Part shown: piece after piece, positions 5,931-11,111 of the stretch
How the letters are laid out: each line of letters starts with the position of its first letter
How positions within the stretch are numbered: position 1 is the first letter of the stretch
Assembly (NCBI GenBank): GCA_910586025.1
Contig: CAJUIO010000109.1
Span: forward strand, 1-11,111
Length of the DNA: 11,111 nt
Direction: 5' to 3'
DNA from: an uncultured Lachnospiraceae bacterium
Lineage (GTDB): Bacteria > Bacillota > Clostridia > Lachnospirales > Lachnospiraceae
Made by a program: the position numbers and the translations under genes
The notes under the pieces: model-generated
What the model saw: the letters and a program-made list of their open reading frames with translations, nothing else
Databases searched by the model: none
What the model was told of the DNA's origin: nothing

Positions 5931-7502
5931 ATGAATATTTTATTGGTAGATGACAAGTATGATGTGGTGTACGGAATTGCCCAGGGGGTAGACTGGGCGG
6001 GGATCGGGGAGATCCGTCTGTTTTTTGCTTTTTCCGGAAAAGAGGCCCTGGACATCATAGAGAAAAATCACATTCAGCTTTTGATCACGGACATTGAAAT
6101 GCCTGGAATGAGCGGATTGGAGCTGGCGGATATTCTTCAAAAGAAAAAGGCGGATGTGGGCGTGATCTTTCTGAGCAGTCACGATTCCTTTCGCTATGCC
6201 CAGGCCGCGATCCGTCTTGGATGCTACGACTATATTCTGCAGCCCGTGGAATATGAAAAGCTGCAAAACTCTATTATTCATGTGCTCAACCAGATGCTTC
6301 TGAGGAAAAAGGATTCAGCGGACGGCGGTCAGGCGCAGGAGTACGCCCTCAGGCGGGAGCATGCCTGGAAGGAAATCCTCCTGCATAAGCCGGCTTATGA
6401 TGCGGGGCTGATTCGGGACATCCTGGAGGATGCGCAGATTTACCTGAGGGCAAACGGTCTCTACAGGGTGGTGCTTGCGGCTTTGTTTTATCACAGGCAG
6501 CCTCTGAACAGCTGGATTACCAAGCGGACGGAAAAGGAGCTGATGGAGAGATTGCGCGGGGCGTTTCCGCCGTCGGCTCGTCTGGTTGCCGATTTTATGA
6601 CGAACGGAAGGCAGTGCGTGATGGTTCTGGAGGACGGCGACCTGGTGCCGGCAATGGAAGAATTTCTGGAGGACGGTGCGGCGGGGAGCGAAAGCTCTCT
6701 GGCAATCTATATCTCCCGTCCCGCGGCTCTTGCCCAGCTTCCGCTGGTTTACCAGGAGCTCAACCGGATGATTGCGGATAATGTGGGGCAGTATGGGGGT
6801 GTCTTTGAATATCGGGAGGCGGCAGAGGGTCCGCAGGATGAGCTGGCTGTCAGCGATATGCTGGCTGTCCGGAAATGGAAGGGCTGGCTCCTTGACGGAG
6901 AGCAGGATCGGATCCGGGAGGACATTCTGCGTTTTCTGCAGAAGAAGGACCAGGCCAGAAAGCTGGATAAAAGGACTCTGGTGGTTCTTGCCCAGCTTAT
7001 TGTCAGCACCTTTTACAGCTTTGAGACCTGCAGCGCCGAGAAGATGCTGACAAACCCGCAGATTCTTGACTGCCTTGACCAGTCTACCAATTCCGCCGCC
7101 GGTCTTCTGGCGTTTCTCGATAAGGTGACTGCGCAATATAAGGAGAGGGTACTCCTCAATGAAAAGGACGGCAACGCCGCACTGCTTGGACAGATCAAAA
7201 GCTATGTGGGCAGCCATCTGGAAAATCCGTTAAACCGGGAGGAAATTGCGGAAAAATTTTTCATCAGCAAGGATTATCTCTCCCACCTGTTTGCCAGGCA
7301 GGAGGGAATGGGATTTACCCAGTATGTAAATGAGCAGAGGATCAGCAAGGCAAAGGAGCTTCTGCAAAATTCGGATCTTCCCATTAAGATTATCGCCTTG
7401 AACGTGGGGATTTCGGACTATGCCTATTTTTCCAAAATGTTCCGCAAAAGCGCCGGAATTTCCGCCAATGAGTATCGCATTCTGAACCGGGATGATAAAT
7501 GA
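5931..7502 (+). CDS. YesN-type response regulator, AraC-family output
   Basis: A 523-residue response regulator. The receiver domain (1-120) has acidic residues D7 and D8, phospho-acceptor D54 in LITDIEMPGMSG and the switch residue S82 in FLSSHD. The nearly invariant lysine of the LKP motif is replaced by Q104 (DYILQPVEY). A variable middle segment (about 130-415) is followed by a C-terminal AraC-type double helix-turn-helix (about 419-518), with the typical SKDYLSHLF and GISDYAYFSKMFRKSAG motifs. It is the partner of the kinase encoded eight bases upstream, with GAGGG (5922-5926) as ribosome site. By analogy with YesN it should activate the transporter operon beginning at 7695, from which a terminator separates it. 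The lysine replacement may alter how phosphorylation switches the protein. Confidence 0.95.
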   Translation: MNILLVDDKYDVVYGIAQGVDWAGIGEIRLFFAFSGKEALDIIEKNHIQLLITDIEMPGMSGLELADILQKKKADVGVIFLSSHDSFRYAQAAIRLGCYDYILQPVEYEKLQNSIIHVLNQMLLRKKDSADGGQAQEYALRREHAWKEILLHKPAYDAGLIRDILEDAQIYLRANGLYRVVLAALFYHRQPLNSWITKRTEKELMERLRGAFPPSARLVADFMTNGRQCVMVLEDGDLVPAMEEFLEDGAAGSESSLAIYISRPAALAQLPLVYQELNRMIADNVGQYGGVFEYREAAEGPQDELAVSDMLAVRKWKGWLLDGEQDRIREDILRFLQKKDQARKLDKRTLVVLAQLIVSTFYSFETCSAEKMLTNPQILDCLDQSTNSAAGLLAFLDKVTAQYKERVLLNEKDGNAALLGQIKSYVGSHLENPLNREEIAEKFFISKDYLSHLFARQEGMGFTQYVNEQRISKAKELLQNSDLPIKIIALNVGISDYAYFSKMFRKSAGISANEYRILNRDDK

Positions 7503-7538
7503 CAGATTTTTCATAGTACAGGACTTTTTTATACAGGA

Positions 7539-7581
7539 AAACCGGATGCCTCGTTGATACACGGTGTCCGGTTTCTTTTTT
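7539..7581 (+). terminator. Intrinsic terminator after the response regulator
   Basis: AAACCGGATGCC (7539-7550) pairs with GGTGTCCGGTTT (7563-7574) as a 12-base-pair stem containing two G-U pairs and a 12-base loop. A T-rich tail follows (7572-7581). It ends the ROK/kinase/regulator transcript and implies that the transporter has its own promoter. Confidence 0.85.
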
Positions 7582-7604
7582 CTCCCGTTTTTTCCATATG
7601 CATC

Positions 7605-7646
7605 TCTGTTTTGTCAATATAAAACAGAAGCGTTGTTTTGTAAAAT
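7605..7646 (+). promoter_or_regulatory. Candidate operator and promoter of the transporter operon
   Basis: A perfect 8-base inverted repeat, TCTGTTTT (7605-7612) and AAAACAGA (7621-7628), is separated by eight bases. Its left arm begins a TGTTTTGT word (7607-7614) repeated directly at 7634-7641. The best -10 is TAAAAT (7641-7646), but no good -35 sits 17 bases upstream of it; that place (7618-7623, TATAAA) falls within the inverted repeat. A weak -35 covered by an operator is what an activator-dependent promoter looks like. The response regulator is the obvious candidate activator, by context only. Confidence 0.5.
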
Positions 7647-7680
7647 AAAGTTATCGCACAGAAAATGCATAAAAAAGATC

Positions 7681-7687
7681 AAGGAGG
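7681..7687 (+). promoter_or_regulatory. Ribosome binding site of the solute-binding protein
   Basis: AAGGAGG with seven bases to the ATG at 7695 is near-ideal. It excludes the in-frame ATG at 7665, which lies upstream of it and would push the lipoprotein signal inward by ten residues. Confidence 0.9.
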
Positions 7688-7694
7688 ACGAAAG

Positions 7695-9245
7695 ATGAAA
7701 AGGATTTTTGCGACACTGCTTGCGGTCATGATGATTTTTTCCCTGACTGCCTGCCAAAAGGAGTCCGCTCCCGAACCTGCACCCGCCGATCCCGGCAGTG
7801 AGGAGCCCGCACAGGAAGAGACGGCGAAGACGGACGGACCCGATATCAGCGAGCCTGTGGAACTGACCATGGTTATTCAGACTGACGGTGTGGAATGTCA
7901 GGATAACGCCATGGTAGAGGAGGCTATCAACAAGATTCTCAAGGAAAAGCTGAATGTAACGCTGCATATCAAGCACTGCGGCTTTACCGATACCCGCACG
8001 AACATGAACCTGTGGCTTTCCTCCGGCGAGCCCTGTGATGTTTTTGTGAGCTGGTTCTCATGGCCTACTTATAAAGAGTATGCCGCGGACCTGACCCCCT
8101 ATATGGACATTATGCCGCATGCGACACAGGCGCTGGGGGACTTTATCGAGAATGGATATGACGACGGAAAGCTTCTGGGCCTGCCGGCTATCAAGGACTG
8201 GGTCGCTTATAACTGCTACCTGATGCGCAAGGATCTTGTGGAGGAGACCGGTATGGAACCGGGCAGCATTAAGACCTATGATCAGTTCGAGGAATTGCTG
8301 CGAAAGATCAAGGAAAACCATCCTGACATGCATCCGCTGACAAATGGTACCGCGACCAGGCCGTCCCTGTTCTTCGAGTCTACCAATCAGAGAGAGGACG
8401 GAAGTCTGTATGCGACGGATCTCTTTGACGGAATTACCGCCGTAGGTCTGATGGATCCCGTCACTTCATCCGAGGTTTCCTGCCTGTATTTCAGCCAGTT
8501 CTACGAGGATCTGGTAAATATGGCTTACCGCTGGGCGGAGGAGGGGCTGTTGTATGATGCCACGATTTTAAACGGTTCGGAGCAGGTGGCTGCCGGTACG
8601 GCTGCCGGATATGGAACTACCTACAAGCCCGGTATCGAGTCTCAGGAAAATGTCACCTGCGGCACGGAAATGGTTTCGGTGTGTATGCCGGATGTCACGG
8701 AAGGAGTTCTGAAAACCAACACCAGCTTTAACTGGATTGTCAACAAGAAGTGTGCGAATGTGGAACGCGCCTGCATGCTTCTGGATCTTTTATATTATGA
8801 TGCGGAAATCAACAATCTGCTGTGCTGGGGCGTGGAGGATGTCCACTACGTGAAGACGGACGATCCCAATATCATCGAATACCCGGAAGGCGTGGATGCG
8901 GCCACTGTTGGTTACTACAGCTGGGGCAAGTTCGAGTTCCCCAATAATTATCTGCAGTATGTCATGTATCCGAGCCCTTCGAATCTGTGGGAGGAGATGG
9001 CTGTATTTAACCAGGCGCCAGCCTCAAAGGCTCTGGGATTTGTGTTCGATCCCACGCCGGTGGAGGGGCAGATTGCAGCGGTTCAGAACGTGGTAAGCCA
9101 GTATAATCAGGGGCTTGGGTCCGGTATGCTGGAGCCCGCCATGCTGGAAGAATTCCGACAGGCCCTGAAGGATAACGGGATTGAGGATGTCATCAAGGAA
9201 GCGCAGAGTCAGTTAGATGCCTTTCTTGCAGGAAGCGGAAATTAG
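7695..9245 (+). CDS. ABC transporter solute-binding lipoprotein (LipO-like)
   Basis: A 516-residue extracellular solute-binding protein of the family 1 (CUT1) type. The N-terminus is a lipoprotein signal: basic MKR, a hydrophobic stretch, then lipobox LTAC with C20 as the lipidated residue. A Pro/Glu/Ala-rich linker follows (about 21-50) that tethers the protein to the outside of the membrane. The last 70 or so residues (from GFVFDPTPVEGQIAAV to QSQLDAFL) match the DUF3502-type C-terminus of LipO/YtcQ-like binding proteins. It should capture an oligosaccharide or similar solute for the two permeases that follow; the ligand cannot be read from sequence. It is the first gene of the transporter operon and has the strongest ribosome site in the window. 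A small hairpin at its stop codon may favour its expression over the permeases. Confidence 0.95.
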   Translation: MKRIFATLLAVMMIFSLTACQKESAPEPAPADPGSEEPAQEETAKTDGPDISEPVELTMVIQTDGVECQDNAMVEEAINKILKEKLNVTLHIKHCGFTDTRTNMNLWLSSGEPCDVFVSWFSWPTYKEYAADLTPYMDIMPHATQALGDFIENGYDDGKLLGLPAIKDWVAYNCYLMRKDLVEETGMEPGSIKTYDQFEELLRKIKENHPDMHPLTNGTATRPSLFFESTNQREDGSLYATDLFDGITAVGLMDPVTSSEVSCLYFSQFYEDLVNMAYRWAEEGLLYDATILNGSEQVAAGTAAGYGTTYKPGIESQENVTCGTEMVSVCMPDVTEGVLKTNTSFNWIVNKKCANVERACMLLDLLYYDAEINNLLCWGVEDVHYVKTDDPNIIEYPEGVDAATVGYYSWGKFEFPNNYLQYVMYPSPSNLWEEMAVFNQAPASKALGFVFDPTPVEGQIAAVQNVVSQYNQGLGSGMLEPAMLEEFRQALKDNGIEDVIKEAQSQLDAFLAGSGN

Positions 9246-9280
9246 ACATAGTGTCTCCGGTTTGGGAGGCGGTTTGGAGG
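9244..9280 (+). promoter_or_regulatory. Intercistronic hairpin and duplicated ribosome-site segment
   Basis: AGACA-TAG-TGTCT (9244-9256) is a perfect 5-base-pair hairpin overlapping the binding-protein stop codon. Directly after it the segment GGTTTGGGAGGC (9259-9270) is repeated almost exactly as GGTTTGGAGGG (9271-9281). This gives two GGAGG-like sites; the second (9276-9280) is five bases from the permease ATG at 9286 and sets that start. The hairpin may protect the 3' end of the binding-protein message. Confidence 0.5.
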
Positions 9281-9285
9281 GTATC

Positions 9286-10215
9286 ATGAAGCAAAAGAAC
9301 AAAAAGCTTTGGAAACGGGTCAAAGCCCACTTTCCATTCTATATATTTATGCTGCCCGGGCTGGTCTACTTGGTCATTAATAACTACCTCCCCATGCTCG
9401 GACTGTATATGTCCTTCACCAAGGTTAACCTGGTGGACGGCATTTTCCGCGGAGAATTTGTGGGTCTGCAGAATTTTAAATTTCTGACCATGACAACGGA
9501 TTTCCCGCTGATTATCAGGAATACTGTCTTGTACAATCTGGTATTTCTGGTGCTCAATCCCGTGGTGGGAATATTGCTGGCCCTGTTTATGAACGAGATT
9601 CACAGCAAACGCCGGCTGAAGGTATATCAGACAACAATTCTGCTGCCTTCCCTGATCTCCATTCAGATCGTGACCTATATCGTGTATGCCTTCCTTTGCG
9701 TGGATACCGGTCTGATGAATAAAACCATTCTTCCTCTGTTGGGGAAGGATGCGGTCAGGTGGTATACCACGGTCAAGTACTGGCCGGCTATCCTGATTTT
9801 TGTCCATTTCTGGATGCGAAGCGGTTTTGGAAGCATTGTGTATTTTTCCAGCATGCTGTCCATCAGCCCGGACTACTACGAGGCCGCCGAGCTGGACGGG
9901 GCTGCGAAGAGGCAGCAGTTCTTACATATCACCATGCCGCTTTTAAAGCCCACCATTATCACCATGACCATTATCGGCCTTGGTGCCATCTTTAAATCGG
10001 ATTTCGGTCTGTTTTATCAGGTTCCCATGGGCAGCGGCGCTTTGCATCAGGTGACACAGACCATTGATACCTATGTGTTCCGCGGACTCACCGGTTCCGG
10101 AAACCTGGGCTATTCAGCGGCAGCCGGCTTCCTGCAGTCTGTCATCGGTTTTGTTACGGTTGTTGTGGCCAACTGGGCGATTCGCAAGGCGAGCCCGGAT
10201 GATGCCATGTTCTAG
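9286..10215 (+). CDS. ABC transporter permease, LplB family
   Basis: A 309-residue inner-membrane permease with about six hydrophobic segments (for example 16-40, 80-103, 117-137, 166-187, 219-236 and 281-298). The cytoplasmic EAA loop that contacts the ATPase reads YYEAAELDGAAKRQQFLHITMPLLKP (about 198-222), with the conserved G205. The N-terminal pattern FMLPGLVYLVINNYLPMLGLYMSF is characteristic of LplB/YtcP-partner permeases of the CUT1 group. The start at 9286 is set by GGAGG at 9276-9280; an in-frame ATG at 9217 lies inside the binding-protein gene, has no ribosome site and would add 23 non-hydrophobic residues. With the next gene it forms the heterodimeric channel for the substrate delivered by the binding lipoprotein. 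No ATPase gene is seen nearby, as is usual for this group. Confidence 0.95.
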   Translation: MKQKNKKLWKRVKAHFPFYIFMLPGLVYLVINNYLPMLGLYMSFTKVNLVDGIFRGEFVGLQNFKFLTMTTDFPLIIRNTVLYNLVFLVLNPVVGILLALFMNEIHSKRRLKVYQTTILLPSLISIQIVTYIVYAFLCVDTGLMNKTILPLLGKDAVRWYTTVKYWPAILIFVHFWMRSGFGSIVYFSSMLSISPDYYEAAELDGAAKRQQFLHITMPLLKPTIITMTIIGLGAIFKSDFGLFYQVPMGSGALHQVTQTIDTYVFRGLTGSGNLGYSAAAGFLQSVIGFVTVVVANWAIRKASPDDAMF

Positions 10216-10230
10216 GAGGGGGAGCAGCAT

Positions 10231-11111
10231 ATGCGCAAATTAACAGAAAAGCAGGTATATTCCATAATTGCCAATGTGGCGCTGATCTTGTGCGGTCTGA
10301 TCGTGGTCATTCCAATCCTGATCGTTTTTATGTCCTCCTTTTCCGAGGAATCCGCCGCCATAAAGTACGGATACACTATTTGGCCCAGGCAGTTTTCCCT
10401 GGATGCCTACCGGTATGTCGCCTCAAAGTTCGATGTGATTGGCCGTGCATACCTGATCACCGTGGTGGTCACCATCGTGGGAACGACGCTCAGCCTGCTG
10501 ATCACCGCCTGCCTTGGATACGGCCTTTCGCAGAAAAATCTGCCGGGTAGAAAATTCTTTATGTTCATGGTGTTTTTCACCATGCTGTTTAACGGCGGGC
10601 TGATACCGACCTATTATTTTTACACCAATGTTTTTCATGTGAAAAACACGTACTTTGCTTATATTGTGCCGGGATTGCTGTGTAATGCCTTCAACGTGAT
10701 TCTTTTGCGGAACTATTTTTCCAACAGTGTTTCCGCCGCTCTGCGGGAGTCGGCCAAAATAGACGGCTGTGGGGAATTTAAGATTTTCTGGACGATCATC
10801 GTCCCGTTGTCAACCCCGATTCTGGCAACGGTAGGCTTGCTTAATGCGATCGCTTACTGGAATGACTGGCAGAACGGCCTGTATTATATGGATGATGCCA
10901 ACCGCGCCAGTATTCAGCAGGTGCTCAGGAACATGACCAATAATATATCTTACCTGTCCAATACCAGCAGTCTCCCCTCCGCCAGCCGCCAGATTCCGGG
11001 CGTGACCGTGCGGATGGCCATTGCCGTGTTGTCCATGGTTCCGCTGATGGCGGCTTTCCCCTTCTTTGAAAAATATTTCGTCAAGGGTATTTCCATCGGT
11101 GCGGTTAAGGA
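10231..11111 (+). CDS. ABC transporter permease, LplC/YtcP family (3' end cut by the window)
   Basis: This gene starts at an ATG 15 bases after the previous stop, behind a purine-rich ribosome site (GGAGGGGGAG, 10215-10224). It is open to the window edge and gives 293 complete codons. The protein has the CUT1 permease landmarks of the YtcP type: NGGLIPTYYF (121-130), the EAA loop RESAKIDGCGEFKIFWTIIVPLSTP (172-196) and the near-terminal KYFVKGISIGAVK (281-293). Relatives usually stop directly after this last motif, so only about one codon and the stop are missing. It has about six membrane segments, beginning with one at about 11-36. It pairs with the LplB-type permease. Any following genes, often glycosidases or further enzymes for the substrate, lie outside the window. 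Confidence 0.94.
   Translation, partial: MRKLTEKQVYSIIANVALILCGLIVVIPILIVFMSSFSEESAAIKYGYTIWPRQFSLDAYRYVASKFDVIGRAYLITVVVTIVGTTLSLLITACLGYGLSQKNLPGRKFFMFMVFFTMLFNGGLIPTYYFYTNVFHVKNTYFAYIVPGLLCNAFNVILLRNYFSNSVSAALRESAKIDGCGEFKIFWTIIVPLSTPILATVGLLNAIAYWNDWQNGLYYMDDANRASIQQVLRNMTNNISYLSNTSSLPSASRQIPGVTVRMAIAVLSMVPLMAAFPFFEKYFVKGISIGAVK

Noticed and set aside
6315..7217. 300-codon minus-strand frame opposite the response regulator
   Set aside because: Antisense to the middle and C-terminal parts of a well-supported regulator; the translation shows no domain and reflects codon bias.
7611..7646. TTGTCA (7611-7616) as the -35 for TAAAAT (7641-7646)
   Set aside because: The spacer would be 24 bases, well beyond the workable range, and no good -10 lies 16-18 bases after TTGTCA.
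7665..7694. Ten-residue N-terminal extension of the solute-binding protein
   Set aside because: The strong AAGGAGG site lies inside this extension and points to the ATG at 7695, where a normal lipoprotein signal begins.
9217..9285. Upstream start for the first permease within the binding-protein gene
   Set aside because: No ribosome site precedes it, while GGAGG precedes the ATG at 9286 at proper spacing; the extra residues do not fit the family's N-terminus.

Overview
The window looks like a chromosomal carbohydrate-use locus from a moderately GC-rich Firmicute, most likely a Lachnospiraceae/Clostridium cluster XIV type gut anaerobe. That placement is an inference from strong AGGAGG-type ribosome binding sites, a Gram-positive lipoprotein signal, a YesM/YesN-type two-component system and an LplB/YtcP/LipO-type sugar ABC transporter. 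Coding DNA is visibly GC-rich compared with the very AT-rich divergent promoter region at 2728-2888. I see no tRNA, rRNA, CRISPR or insertion sequence.

Layout. (a) 1-181: possibly the last 16 codons of an upstream plus-strand gene, then a non-coding stretch with a long imperfect hairpin (85-133). (b) 182-2712, minus strand: a two-gene operon of a type-B carboxylesterase followed by a metallo-beta-lactamase-fold hydrolase, overlapping by 4 bases (ATGA). Neither has a signal peptide, so both should act in the cytoplasm. (c) 2713-2888: a divergent control region with a recognisable promoter on each strand and repeated TAGTT/AACTA half-sites. (d) 2889-7502, plus strand: a tightly packed regulatory operon of a ROK-family repressor-like protein, a YesM-type sensor histidine kinase and a YesN-type AraC response regulator, closed by an intrinsic terminator at 7539-7581. 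(e) 7582-11111, plus strand: a promoter/operator region, then a solute-binding lipoprotein and two CUT1-type permeases. The second permease runs off the window within a codon or two of its expected end.

How the parts may work together (inference). The membrane kinase senses an extracellular oligosaccharide or related ligand and, through the response regulator, switches on the ABC transporter from the promoter near 7600-7650. The imported substrate, perhaps carrying ester groups, is processed in the cytoplasm by the esterase and the MBL-fold hydrolase. The ROK protein senses an internal sugar and controls the divergent promoters. The transported compound cannot be named from this sequence, and no ATPase gene is present. 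That fits the usual arrangement in which CUT1 transporters share an MsmX-like ATPase encoded elsewhere.

The most unusual points are the glutamine in place of the conserved receiver lysine in the response regulator, the methionine in place of the catalytic aspartate in the ROK protein, the co-transcription of a ROK regulator with a two-component system, the esterase/MBL pair of unknown substrate, and the unexplained hairpin near the left edge.
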